Positions 53,050 through 62,021 of a stretch of DNA of 64,000 bases are shown piece by piece. The position numbers were made by a program, and so were the translations under genes. Origin of the DNA: JALYGJ01 sp963781705 (GTDB lineage Bacteria; Chloroflexota; Limnocylindria; Limnocylindrales; CSP1-4). The notes beneath the pieces were generated by a model. It was not told the origin of the DNA. It did no database searches and saw nothing but the letters and a program-made list of their open reading frames with translations. Within the stretch, counting starts at the first letter, position 1. Each line of letters opens with the position of its first letter. The stretch is taken from assembly GCA_963781705.1 (NCBI GenBank), contig CAWAGP010000010.1, positions 682,001 through 746,000 on the forward strand. The letters are read 5' to 3'.

Positions 53050-55014
53050 ACGTCCGTAGGAACAGCGGCTGAAGTCAAACAGAAGATCGACCTGGTCGAA
53101 CTGATCGGCGAGACGGTCGCACTGCGCAAGGCGGGGGCGAGCTTCAAGGGCCTGTGCCCGTTCCACGGCGAGAAAACCCCTTCGTTCACCGTCACCCCTG
53201 CCCGCGAAACGTGGAAGTGCTTCGGCTGCGGGCGCGGCGGCGACATCTTCAACTTCGTCATGGAGCGCGACACGATCGACTTCCCTGAGGCGTTGCGCCG
53301 GCTTGCCGCGCGCGCCGGCGTTGAGCTGAACGAAAGGACCACGCGCGAGGACGCGCGCCGGAAGCGGCTGCGCGACGCGCTCGATTCCGCGATTGCCTTC
53401 TACCACCGCGTTCTGACCGAGAGCCGGCACGGCCAGCCGGCGCTCGACTACATGCGCGGGCGCGGCTTCAGCGACGAGACACTGAGCACCCACCAGATCG
53501 GATACGCGGTCGACGCGTGGGACACCCTCGGCCGTGCACTCGTCGAGAAGCGCGGCTTCACCGCTCAGGAGCTCGAAGCGGCCGGCCTCGTCTCGCAGCG
53601 CCAGGGACGGCGCGGCGTGTACGACCGGTTCCGCGGCCGCATCATCTTCCCTATTCGCGACGCCTCCGGCAACGCCACCGGTCTGGGTGGCCGCGTGGTC
53701 GGCGCGCCGCAGCCGCGCCAGGACGGCCGCGACCAAGGGCCTAAGTACCTCAACTCACCGGCCACGCTGCTGTTCGACAAGAGCCGCACGCTGTACCTGG
53801 TCGACCGTGCCAAATCGGCCATGCGCAAACAGGGTTTGGCGGTACTGGTCGAAGGCAACACGGACGCGCTGATGGCTCATCAGCAGGGTTTTGAGAACGT
53901 GGTGGGTACGCTGGGCACGGCCCTCACTCCCGCCCAGGTCGAGCTGGTCACGCGCTACGCGCCGCGGATCGCGCTGGCCTACGACGTCGACCCGGCCGGT
54001 CAGGGTGCGGCGAGCTTCGGTGCCACCGAGCTGTCGGCCCTCGTGGGTGAGATCGAGCGCAGCGCACATCGTGGCCGGCTGACGGATGTGGGCGTCGTGC
54101 GCCTGCCCGATGGCAAGGATCCGGACGAGGTGATCCGCGACGACCCGGAAACCTGGCGCGGCGCGACGAACGAGCCCCAGCCGATCGTCGAGTACCTGAT
54201 CGACTTCCACGCGCGGCGGCACGAGCCGCGCACGTTGGCCGGTCGCGAACGGCTGGTGGCGGCCGTGATGCCGACCATCAGGAGGGTCACCAATCCGACC
54301 CAGCGCGACGGCTACCTGCAGCTGTTGGCGCGCCGCAGCGGCGTCGAGGAACGTGTCCTGCTCGAGGAGCTGCGCCGGCCCGAACAGGTGGCCCGGGTGA
54401 TGGGCCGCCCGGCCGAGGCGCACGTCGGCGCACGCATCAACCTCGAAGCGGTACTGGCCAGCCCGGAAGCGCTCGACCCGGAGGCCGTCGCGCGGACACT
54501 CGAGCCGGTCGAGGCGACCCTGCTGCGACTGCTGTTGCTGCGCCCTTACATGCGCGACGTGCTCGAGGGCCAGCTCGAAGCGAGCCTCTTCGTCACCACT
54601 CCGGCGCGCGAGTTGTGGCGGCACATTGCGACGGCACAGATGGTCGGCTTCGACCGGTCGGCGTTTGTCGAGTCACTCGATCCGACGCTGGGCGCCGTGG
54701 CGCGCACGCTGTTCGCCAGTGCCGAACCGCTGCCCGAGGACGACGGCGCGCTGCGCCAGGCGATCGATCAGAGCCTGCTGGCACTCGAGCGCAACCGCAT
54801 CGGCGAGCGGCTCGAATTCGTGCGTGCCGAGCTCGCCGAAGCCGAAGCCAGCGCCGACGGGACGGCCGCCGAAGAGCTGCGCCGCGAGGTACTGCGCCTG
54901 CAGGGACAGCGGCTGGCGCTGGACCGGCGGCGCGAATCGACAACCGTCCTTAACCAACGAAGACAGAGAAAGACGGCCGTGGCGGCCGGCAGCACCACTG
55001 GAGGTAACGCCTGA
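53050..55014 (+). CDS. dnaG: DNA primase DnaG
   Basis: Primase that makes RNA primers for replication, about 654 residues. The CHC2 zinc finger (CPFHGEKTPSF, then WKCFGCGRGGD) lies upstream of the first ATG at 53260, so translation must start earlier. In this frame the stop at 53014-53016 leaves no ATG, GTG or TTG; ACG 53050 lies 9 nt after GGAGG (53036-53040) and would give (M)SVGTAAEVKQKIDLVELI, the expected N-terminus. RNA polymerase domain with Toprim VEGNTDALMAHQQG and AYDVDPAGQGA; C-terminal helicase-binding domain from about 430. Followed 1 nt later by rpoD, the classic macromolecular synthesis pair. Confidence 0.92.
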   Translation, partial: TSVGTAAEVKQKIDLVELIGETVALRKAGASFKGLCPFHGEKTPSFTVTPARETWKCFGCGRGGDIFNFVMERDTIDFPEALRRLAARAGVELNERTTREDARRKRLRDALDSAIAFYHRVLTESRHGQPALDYMRGRGFSDETLSTHQIGYAVDAWDTLGRALVEKRGFTAQELEAAGLVSQRQGRRGVYDRFRGRIIFPIRDASGNATGLGGRVVGAPQPRQDGRDQGPKYLNSPATLLFDKSRTLYLVDRAKSAMRKQGLAVLVEGNTDALMAHQQGFENVVGTLGTALTPAQVELVTRYAPRIALAYDVDPAGQGAASFGATELSALVGEIERSAHRGRLTDVGVVRLPDGKDPDEVIRDDPETWRGATNEPQPIVEYLIDFHARRHEPRTLAGRERLVAAVMPTIRRVTNPTQRDGYLQLLARRSGVEERVLLEELRRPEQVARVMGRPAEAHVGARINLEAVLASPEALDPEAVARTLEPVEATLLRLLLLRPYMRDVLEGQLEASLFVTTPARELWRHIATAQMVGFDRSAFVESLDPTLGAVARTLFASAEPLPEDDGALRQAIDQSLLALERNRIGERLEFVRAELAEAEASADGTAAEELRREVLRLQGQRLALDRRRESTTVLNQRRQRKTAVAAGSTTGGNA

Positions 55015-55015
55015 A

Positions 55016-56656
55016 ATGGACGTAGGTGACAAGCAACTGGTAGCGAGCGTCCTCGAGCGCGGCAAGCGTCGCCGCGACGACGACGACCTGCTCGACAACA
55101 AGGATGAGCTCGAGGAGTCCGGCAACGGCATGTCGGCGGCAGCCGAGCTGGGCGTCCAGGTGGCGCTCGACGAATCGGACAAGACGCCGTGGGAGGAACC
55201 GCCCGCCAAGCTCGACCCGGAAACAGCGGAGGAGCCGACCACCGAGGAACTCGACGCCATCGCTGCCGACATGATCGGCATCGACGACCCGGTGCGCATG
55301 TACCTCAAGGAGATCGGCAAGGTGCCGCTGCTCAACGCCGAGGAAGAGGTCGTGCTGGCCAAGGCGATCGAGCTGGGCGAGCAGATCATCGACGAGCCCC
55401 AGAAGGCGGTCTTGTCGCTCTGGGAATGGACGCGTAACGAGACCGAGCCAAAGTCGCGCGAGAAGCACCCGCAACATCGGCTGCCGTACAGGGAAGAGAC
55501 CGACCGCATCGTGCGCGGCGCATTCGCCGCCGCGGAAGCCGATGGGCTGCTCCAGCCGTCGCCCGACTTCCATTTCGTTAAGGCGCAGAAGTCGGTCGAA
55601 GGCGAGGCGGCCAAGGCCAAGCTCAAGGAGGCCAAGGGTCTCGACGCGAGCTACAACGACGGACCGACCGCGGATAACTTCACCGCGCTGGTCGATTTCG
55701 CATTCCTGGCGGCCCACTCGCCGGACAGCGAGACGCACGACAACTCGACCGTTCGCGCGCTCTACGACTGGACGCTGGGCGTTGCGCACGAGGCGCTGCG
55801 GCGCTGGATATTCGGCGGCCACGACGCCGAGCTGCTGGCTGAGATGGGCTGGTCGCTGGAGCAGGACACTTCGCTCAAGCCGCGCGACCGGCGCGGCGTG
55901 CTGGTGCGCATCGGCCGCGAGGGCCGCGAGCAGCTGACATCGGCCAACCTGCGGCTGGTCGTGTCGATTGCCAAGAAGTACATCGGCCGTGGCATGTCCT
56001 TCCTCGACCTCATCCAGGAAGGCAACATTGGGCTCATCCGCGCGGTCGAGAAGTTCGACTACGAGAAGGGCTTCAAGTTCTCCACCTACGCGACATGGTG
56101 GATCCGCCAGGCGATCACCCGCGCGATCGCCGATCAGGCGCGCACCATCCGCATCCCGGTGCACATGGTCGAGACGATCAACCGGCTGATCCGCGTCTCA
56201 CGCGGGCTGCTCCAAGAGCTGGGCCGCGAGCCGACGGTCGAGGAGATCGCTGAGGCGATGTCCAGGGGCCAGGAGGTGGTGGTCACGCCGGACAAGGTGC
56301 GCGAGATCATCAAGGTTTCGCAGGAGCCGGTATCGCTCGAGACGCCCATCGGCGAGGAGGAGGATTCCCACCTGGGCGACTTCATCGAAGACCGGGCCGC
56401 GCTGGCACCGGCTGAAGCCGCCTCCCACCAGTTGCTCAAGGAGCAGGTGGAGGCCGTCCTCGACTCGTTGTCGGGTCGTGAGCGGCGCGTCCTCCAGCTG
56501 CGTTTCGGCCTCGAGGACGGCCGTGCCCGCACTCTCGAAGAGGTGGGCAAGGAGTTCAACGTGACGCGCGAGCGCATCCGCCAGATCGAAGCCAAGGCGC
56601 TGCGCAAGCTGCGCCATCCGAGCCGGAGCCGCAAGCTCAAGGACTACCTGGAGTAG
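55016..56656 (+). CDS. rpoD: Primary sigma factor RpoD (SigA) with large non-conserved insertion
   Basis: 546 residues from ATG 55016, GGAGGTAA 7 nt upstream, 1 nt after dnaG. Acidic N-terminus, region 1.2 near residues 90-125 (DDPVRMYLKEIGKVPLLNAE), regions 2.1-2.4 near 300-370 (ANLRLVVSIAKKYIGRGMSF, EKGFKFSTYATWWIRQAI), region 3 near 385-440, and region 4 near 475-546 (LRFGLEDGRARTLEEVGKEF, RIRQIEAKALRKLRHPSRS). Between 1.2 and 2.1 lies about 165 residues not found in most SigA proteins, including a SLWEWTRNETEPKSREKHP segment and an LYDWTLGVAHEALRRWIF helix. It recognises -35/-10 promoters like those seen throughout the window. Confidence 0.95.
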   Translation: MDVGDKQLVASVLERGKRRRDDDDLLDNKDELEESGNGMSAAAELGVQVALDESDKTPWEEPPAKLDPETAEEPTTEELDAIAADMIGIDDPVRMYLKEIGKVPLLNAEEEVVLAKAIELGEQIIDEPQKAVLSLWEWTRNETEPKSREKHPQHRLPYREETDRIVRGAFAAAEADGLLQPSPDFHFVKAQKSVEGEAAKAKLKEAKGLDASYNDGPTADNFTALVDFAFLAAHSPDSETHDNSTVRALYDWTLGVAHEALRRWIFGGHDAELLAEMGWSLEQDTSLKPRDRRGVLVRIGREGREQLTSANLRLVVSIAKKYIGRGMSFLDLIQEGNIGLIRAVEKFDYEKGFKFSTYATWWIRQAITRAIADQARTIRIPVHMVETINRLIRVSRGLLQELGREPTVEEIAEAMSRGQEVVVTPDKVREIIKVSQEPVSLETPIGEEEDSHLGDFIEDRAALAPAEAASHQLLKEQVEAVLDSLSGRERRVLQLRFGLEDGRARTLEEVGKEFNVTRERIRQIEAKALRKLRHPSRSRKLKDYLE

Positions 56657-56909
56657 CGTTCGCGCCGCCAATCGAGCCGGTGTGCCGTCCCGAGGCACAA
56701 CAGGCAACTTACAGGCGTCGCCTCGTCGGTTCTTCTGCCACCGCCGGCAGGCTGCCCGTCCCGCGACACGCACGGCAGCTGGGGTAGCCGGCTAAGCACC
56801 GACAGCGGCGGCGAGCAGCCGTCAGCCGGCCATGTTGCCGTCCCACGTCAACTCGTGAGTGGGTGGGGGCGGTAAGTTGATGCTAAGCGCCCATGGCGAT
56901 CATCCGTGA

Positions 56910-57563
56910 GTGACCACGCGCGAACGGAGGTCGGACCGCGGGCTGCAGCGGGGCCGTGACCTACTCCGGGCCATCGGAGCCGAGATCCGCCTGGCGCGCC
57001 GGCGGTCCGGGCTGAGCCTGGACACCGTGGCGTCTCGCGCCGGAATCTCGGCGTCGGAGTTGTCGCGCATCGAGCGTGCCCGGGCGGAGTGGGCGTCACT
57101 GGTCGTGCTGGCTCAGTTGTGTGCTCTCGTCGGACTCGATCTGGCGGCACGCGTATATCCCGGTCGGGCTCCCATCCGGGACGCCCGCCACGCGGCGCTG
57201 CTGGGGCGTCTTCGTGAGCGACTGCCGGCCAGCCTTGCCTGGGGAACGGAGGTGCCTCTACCGGTTCGCGGTGAACAGCGCGCGTGGGACGCCATGATCC
57301 GCGGGCACGCCTGGCGCTACGGGGTCGAGGCCGAGCTGAACCCGCTTGACGGTCAGGCGCTGCTGCGCCGACTGGCGCTCAAGGTCCGCGACGGCAACGT
57401 TGACGGCGTCATCCTGCTTCTGCCTGAGACCCGCCAGTCGCGCGCGTTCAGGCACGAATTCCAGACCTTCCTGGCAGGCGAGTTCCCGATCTCGGCGCGC
57501 GTCGCCCTGATGCGTCTGGCGGCCGGTCGCGAGCCGGGCGGCAACGCGCTCATCGTTCTGTAG
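56910..57563 (+). CDS. HTH (XRE-like) protein with PD-(D/E)XK-like C-terminal domain
   Basis: A 217-residue intact counterpart of the interrupted gene at 37801. XRE helix-turn-helix near residues 20-75 (GLSLDTVASRAGISASELSRIE), a linker with GLDLAARVYPG, then a C-terminal domain starting DARHAALLGRLRERL and carrying VRGEQRAWDAMIRG near 125 and GVEAELNP near 142, the D...ExE pattern of a restriction-nuclease-like fold. The final strand LLLPETRQSRAFRH and GGNALIVL complete it. GTG 56910 used; GTG 56906 is out of frame. Function unknown: DNA-binding regulator, toxin-like nuclease or defence protein. The 253 bp upstream (56657-56909) hold no feature that I can name. Confidence 0.65.
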   Translation: MTTRERRSDRGLQRGRDLLRAIGAEIRLARRRSGLSLDTVASRAGISASELSRIERARAEWASLVVLAQLCALVGLDLAARVYPGRAPIRDARHAALLGRLRERLPASLAWGTEVPLPVRGEQRAWDAMIRGHAWRYGVEAELNPLDGQALLRRLALKVRDGNVDGVILLLPETRQSRAFRHEFQTFLAGEFPISARVALMRLAAGREPGGNALIVL

Positions 57564-57597
57564 TGGCGTCGGCGCTGCGCGCAAACGGAAGCGTGAT

Positions 57598-57612
57598 TAC
57601 GCTGACCGCGTG
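57598..57612 (+). promoter_or_regulatory. Leaderless -10 of the MFS exporter
   Basis: TACGCT (57598-57603) lies 6 nt before GTG 57610, with no ribosome site between. The same spacing precedes metH, the M20 peptidase and murT. Confidence 0.45.
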
Positions 57613-59070
57613 AGCGGCAGGTGGGTGGCGAGCCCACGCTACAAGTGGATCGCGCTGTCGGTAACCACGCTTGGCGCGGCGATGGCCGCCATCGACTCGT
57701 CGATCGTCGTGCTCGGCCTGCCGACGATGATGACCGACCTCCACTCAGACCTGGTGACCATGGTCTGGGTGCTCATGGGCTACATCCTGATGAGCACGGT
57801 GACGCTGCTGCTCTTCGGACGCCTGGCCGACATGTTCGGCCGCGTGCGCATGTACAACCTTGGCTTTGCCGTCTTCACCGGCGGATCGTTGCTGTGCGCG
57901 TTCGCCGCCAGTGGTCCGCAACTGGTCGCCTTCAGGCTGGTCCAGGGCGTCGGCGGTGCGATGTTGATGGCCAATGGCATGGCGATCATCACCGAGGCGT
58001 TCCCGGCCGGCGAGCGCGGCCGGGCGATGGGGATCAACTCGATCACCTGGGCGATCGGCGGCATCCTGGGGCCCGTTGCCGGCGGCCTGATCCTAGCTGC
58101 GCTGTCATGGCGCTGGATCTTCCTGGTCAATCTGCCCATCGGCGTGCTCGGTACCGCGTGGGGCTACCTGGCCCTGCATGAACTGAGCGAACCCAAGCGC
58201 AACGAGCCGCTCGACCTGCCCGGCATGCTGCTCTTCTCGGGTGGCCTCGGCTGCCTGCTCTTCGGACTCTCGCAAAGCATCGAGTGGGGCTGGGTGGCCT
58301 TGCCAACCCTGACCCTCTTCGCCGCCTTCGTCATGCTCGAGGGGCTGTTCGTGTGGTCATGGCGCGCCCCGCGCACGCACTTCATCGACCCGGCGCTGTT
58401 CCGGTCACGCGTCTTTGCGTTTGGCACGGCCGCCGCCACGCTGCAGAGCCTGAGCATGTTCGCGGTCAATTTCCTGGTCGTCTTCTATCTGCAGGCCGTG
58501 ACCGGCGTTACACCGCTGGCAGCGGCGCTGATGATCCTGCCACTGCCGATCGTGCAGTCGGTCGTCGGCCCGATCGGCGGCGTGGTCTCCGACCGGCTGG
58601 GTGCACGGCTGCCGGCGACGCTTGGCCTCCTACTTCAGGCGACCGGCTGCGTGGTACTCGCCCAGCTCGGCCCGAATTCGTCGTACGTGGTGCTGCTGGC
58701 CGGCATGCTCGTGCTCGGCGTGGGCGGCGGACTCTTCTGGGCGCCCAACACCAGCGCTGTCATGAGCGCTGCCCCGGTGCGTCGACTGGGCGTGGCCAGC
58801 GCCACGCTGGCCACCTTCCGCCAGACCGGCATGGTCACCAGCTTCGCGCTGGCTCTTGCCGTGGCCGCTTCGGCCGTGCCGCGCGACCAGGTGGGCGCCA
58901 TCTTCCTGGGCACGTCGGTCCAACTCGGCGCGCCGGTGATGAGCGCCTTCACCGTGGGCATGGCGCACGCCCTGATCGTGTCCGCGCTCCTCGTCGTCGC
59001 GGCCGGCGCGATGACCTTCATCGCGGGTGACACGGCACGGACCCGCCGAGCGTCGGCGATGCCGGCATGA
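57610..59070 (+). CDS. MFS drug exporter, EmrB/QacA (14-helix) type
   Basis: A 486-residue exporter with about 14 membrane helices. Motif A region GRLADMFGRVRMYNLG near residue 75, motif C-like GGILGPVAGGLILAALSWRW near 155 (the drug:H+ antiporter signature G...GP..GG), and early DSSIVVLGLPTMM near 30 with the conserved Asp of DHA2 transporters. It likely expels drugs or other hydrophobic compounds with proton uptake. It is followed after 20 nt by a Crp/Fnr regulator in the same direction. Confidence 0.9.
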   Translation: MSGRWVASPRYKWIALSVTTLGAAMAAIDSSIVVLGLPTMMTDLHSDLVTMVWVLMGYILMSTVTLLLFGRLADMFGRVRMYNLGFAVFTGGSLLCAFAASGPQLVAFRLVQGVGGAMLMANGMAIITEAFPAGERGRAMGINSITWAIGGILGPVAGGLILAALSWRWIFLVNLPIGVLGTAWGYLALHELSEPKRNEPLDLPGMLLFSGGLGCLLFGLSQSIEWGWVALPTLTLFAAFVMLEGLFVWSWRAPRTHFIDPALFRSRVFAFGTAAATLQSLSMFAVNFLVVFYLQAVTGVTPLAAALMILPLPIVQSVVGPIGGVVSDRLGARLPATLGLLLQATGCVVLAQLGPNSSYVVLLAGMLVLGVGGGLFWAPNTSAVMSAAPVRRLGVASATLATFRQTGMVTSFALALAVAASAVPRDQVGAIFLGTSVQLGAPVMSAFTVGMAHALIVSALLVVAAGAMTFIAGDTARTRRASAMPA

Positions 59071-59090
59071 CGCGGCATTGAGGCGTTGGG

Positions 59091-59765
59091 ATGATCGGCG
59101 ATAGCGAGTACGCGCGCATCGTCACCCTCCTGCCCATTCTGCAGGACGCCGGACCGGAGATCGTGCGAGCCTTCCGCGAGCAGGGCTTCCTGGCGCGCAT
59201 CCCGGCCGGCCACGACGTCTTCGTGGAGGGCCAGCAGGTGGGCGCCATCCCGCTGCTGCTGTCCGGCACCGTGCGCGTCTACCAGATCGGCGAGACCGGC
59301 CGCGAGGTCACTCTCTATCGCTTCCGGCCGGGCGAATCGTGCGTGCTCACGGCAAACGCGATCCTCACTCGCCAGACCTTTCCGGCGATCGCCACGGTCG
59401 AGGATGAGGCGGAGGCGGTGATGATCCCGGCCGCCACGTTTCGCACCTGGGTGGCAACGCATGACCTGTGGCGTGGCTTCTTCGTCGACCTCGTCGCCCA
59501 GCGCCTGGAGAGCGTGATGAACCTCGTCGACGAGGTCGCGTTCCGGCGGCTCGACCAGCGCGTCGCCGCGCTGCTGGTCGGCCAGGCCAAGGAAGCGAAT
59601 CCCATCCCGATCACCCACCAGGAGATCGCCGCGGAACTTGGCAGCGCCCGCGAGGCAGTCAGCCGGGTGCTCGAGGACATGGCTGCCCGCGGCTGGATCG
59701 AGTCCAAGCGCGGCCAGATCGAAGTGATCGACCCTGCGGCCCTCGAGAAGGCCGCGACTGCGTGA
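59091..59765 (+). CDS. Crp/Fnr family transcriptional regulator
   Basis: A 224-residue regulator. Cyclic-nucleotide-binding-like beta-barrel near residues 25-120 (GHDVFVEGQQVGAIPLLLSG, then YRFRPGESCVLTANAIL), dimer helix near 130-150 and a C-terminal winged helix with ITHQEIAAELGSAREAVSRVL near 180. There is no N-terminal Cys cluster as in FNR, and the cAMP-binding Arg/Ser pair is not clear, so the effector is unknown. Downstream partner is a DUF2892 membrane protein, a pairing often seen in redox or sulfur-stress loci. Confidence 0.88.
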   Translation: MIGDSEYARIVTLLPILQDAGPEIVRAFREQGFLARIPAGHDVFVEGQQVGAIPLLLSGTVRVYQIGETGREVTLYRFRPGESCVLTANAILTRQTFPAIATVEDEAEAVMIPAATFRTWVATHDLWRGFFVDLVAQRLESVMNLVDEVAFRRLDQRVAALLVGQAKEANPIPITHQEIAAELGSAREAVSRVLEDMAARGWIESKRGQIEVIDPAALEKAATA

Positions 59766-59838
59766 CTTTGTCACCGACAGTCAGCGACGGAAACGCCATC
59801 GTGGCTGCATTGACAGGTTGCAGTCCAAGGAGTTTCAG

Positions 59839-60066
59839 GTGAAGACGTTGGTGAAGTTCATGGTCTCGTCGGCCGGCCGGCTGACTCGGGCGGTTGCGGG
59901 TGTCGTCCTGATCGGCGGCGGCCTGCTGTTGGTTGGTGGACCGCTGGGCGTGGTGATCGCCCTGGTTGGTCTCGTGCCGCTCTTTGCCGGGCTGCTGGAT
60001 TTCTGCGTGTTTGCCCCGCTGTTCGGCTATCCGTTCAACGGGCCAAAGGCACGCGCAGCCCTCTAG
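59839..60066 (+). CDS. DUF2892 membrane protein (YgaP transmembrane-domain-like)
   Basis: 75 residues from GTG 59839, AAGGAG 6 nt upstream. VKFMVSSAGRLTRAVAGVVL, a second helix with GVVIALVGLVPLFAGLLDFC and the end CVFAPLFGYPFNG match the DUF2892 family, which in YgaP is fused to a rhodanese domain. Here the rhodanese-like gene lies 600 bp away on the opposite strand. Two membrane helices, dimer-forming in YgaP. Confidence 0.85.
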   Translation: MKTLVKFMVSSAGRLTRAVAGVVLIGGGLLLVGGPLGVVIALVGLVPLFAGLLDFCVFAPLFGYPFNGPKARAAL

Positions 60067-60082
60067 ACGATCTTTCGGCGGC

Positions 60083-60679
60083 TCAGCCCTGGTAGTCCCA
60101 CGACCGCTTGCGCTGCTGGGCCGCCCATTCGTCGCGCAGGATCGACATCAGGTGGACGTCGTGATGGCGACCCTGCTTGTACACAGCGTGCCGCTCGGTA
60201 CCTTCGAGCACGAACCCGCACTTCTCGTACGAGCGCCGAGCGCGCTCGTTGTAGTCGTAGACCTCCAGCCACATACGCTCCAGCCGTAACTGGCCGAAGC
60301 CGAAGTCGAGCAGGGCGAACATCGCGTCGGTGCCCAGGCCCTTGCCCCACAGCGACTTCACGCCGATGGCGATGCCGATGCCGGCGCTGCCGTTGACATG
60401 ATCGATGCGGAACAGGCCGATCGTGCCGATCGGCTGATCGTCGGCCAGCAGGCAGATGACGAAGTGATACGCGTCCTTGCCCTGCGTCTCGAGCATCGTG
60501 GTTGAACCAGCTCTCTTCGAGGGCTTCGCTCATGGGCGCGCGCATGTGTCAGGAAGTTCGTAGTCTCGGCGTCGTTGAACCAGCGCACGAACGTGGGGAT
60601 GTCCGAGCGCTCGCTCGGCGCGCAGATAGACGCGCTCGCCGCGGATTACCGGCTGCCGCGCGTCGGGCTGGCCGGTCAT
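60083..60679 (-). pseudogene. RimJ/RimL-type GNAT acetyltransferase, frameshifted N-terminus
   Basis: The C-terminal 137 residues are clean: LLADDQPIGTIGLFRIDHVN, GVKSLWGKGLGTDAMFALL (acetyl-CoA loop) and NERARRSYEKCGFVLEGTER. The N-terminus is scattered in three frames between 60679 and 60480: VIRGERVYLRAE, then FVRWFNDAETTNFL, then RAPMSEALEESWFN. At least three single-base changes would restore a protein of about 195 residues starting at ATG 60679, which overlaps the rhodanese stop (ATGA). Confidence 0.75.
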
Positions 60680-61539
60680 TCGGCGGCCGCGACTGAGGGC
60701 GGCGGCATCACCCGGTTCGGGCCCGGTCACGATGGGCATACCGGAGCGGCTCCAATCGCTGAAGGAGCCCGCATAGAGGATCGGGTCCGGAAGTCCGGCG
60801 AGACGCATGGCCAACGCATTGTGGCAGGCCGTCGTGCCGCTGCCACAGGCCACGACAACAGGCCGGCCGCCGGTCAGCACGGACTCATAGTGGCGGCGCA
60901 GATCGCCGCGGCGGCAGAAGGCGACCGCCGACATCCAGGTTGGCCGCGGTCGGCGCGCTGATGGCGGTCGGGATGTGGCCGGCCGCCGGGTCGACCGGTT
61001 CGACCTCACCGCGGTAGCGCTCGCCGGATCGCGCATCGAGCAGGTCGAGTGTGCCCAGCCGGCTCGGCGAGTTCCGCGCGCGTGATCACGGCCGTCCACG
61101 CAGCGGCGAGTTCGAGGCGCGTCGGTGGGTAGTCGGGTTGGTCGATCGATAACGCGTGGCCGGCGCGCGTCCAAGCATGATGCCACCGTTGAGCACGGCC
61201 ACATTGCGGTGGCCCAGGTTGTCGAGCATCCACCACAGCCGCGCGGCGTTGACGCCGCCGGCGTCGTCGTAGGCGACGATGCAGATCGTCCGTGGCGAAG
61301 CCGAGCCGCCCCAGGCGACGCGCGAACTCGGCCGGCGAGGGGAGTGGGTGGCGGCCGGGCGCGCCGAAACCGGCGAGGTCGGAGAGGTCGTCGTCGAGGT
61401 CGACGTAGATCGCGCCGGGAATGTGGCCGGCCGCGTAGGCCGCGCGACCGGCGCCCGGCCGGTTGAGGTACCAGCGCACGTCGGCCACGCGCACGTGCGG
61501 CTCGCCAAGTCGCGCTGCAAGTTCGTCGACGCTGACCAC
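60676..61539 (-). pseudogene. Two-domain rhodanese (SseA-like sulfurtransferase), broken by several frameshifts
   Basis: Fragments in three frames build a 3-mercaptopyruvate-sulfurtransferase-like protein: VSVDELAARLGEPHVRVADV, AAYAAGHIPGAIYVDLDDDL, then YDDAGGVNAARLWWMLDNLG, LLDARSGERYRGEVEPVDPA-like segment, and the active-site region VVVACGSGTTACHNALAMRL with its catalytic Cys, ending ILYAGSFSDWSRS. At least four shifts lie between 61310 and 60900. Expected end TGA 60676-60678. Start GTG 61539, or an ATG near 61554 after one more correction. Confidence 0.78.
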
Positions 61540-61742
61540 GACTCATGGCCAGCCAGTATGCGTCGTTCCTGTCCGGCGAGACCCGTCCGGGCCGGCGCGT
61601 GATCATGGGCTGGCGGCCAGACTGACGCGTCAACCGGCGCCTCGTGGCCGCGCTGGCCCGCCGGTGAGTGCGTGCTATTCTCCGCTTCCGGCAGGTGTGG
61701 CCACCGCGCCGCGATCGCCAGCCAACGGCGGTCCGTCTTCGC

Positions 61743-61817
61743 TCCGGCGTAGCTCAGTGGTAGAGCGGGCGGCTGTTAACCGCTTGGTCGTAGGTTCGAG
61801 TCCTACCGCCGGAGCCA
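61743..61817 (+). tRNA. tRNA-Asn (GTT)
   Basis: Cloverleaf: acceptor TCCGGCG (61743-61749) pairs with CGCCGGA (61807-61813), D-loop AGCTCAGTGGTAGAGC, anticodon arm CGGCTGTTAACCG with GTT anticodon, T arm TAGGTTCGAGTCCTA, discriminator G at 61814 and encoded CCA 61815-61817. It is flanked by a broken gene pair on one side and lineage-specific genes on the other. Confidence 0.96.
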
Positions 61818-61884
61818 ATTCACGCGTGATCCCTCTCCACTGAGACCCGTGCAGTCACGTGGTTTGCCGTGGTTTACAGGCCGC

Positions 61885-61909
61885 GTGACACGCCCGGTGA
61901 CACGCCCGG
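61885..61909 (+). repeat. Short direct repeat downstream of tRNA-Asn
   Basis: GTGACACGCCCGG occurs twice (61885-61897 and 61897-61909, sharing one base), preceded by CGTGGTTTGC/CGTGGTTTAC. It lies in the 204-bp gap after the tRNA, which otherwise contains only the promoter region of the next gene. Too short to call an attachment site. Confidence 0.5.
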
Positions 61910-62021
61910 GTTCTGCGTCGGCTACGTCTTCCCTGTGTGACCTCCGGTGATCGTTGCGCCTGACCAAATGACCACTGGACGTTGCGCCGTGACCTGCCAA
62001 CCTACTGTCGCAGGAGACGTC

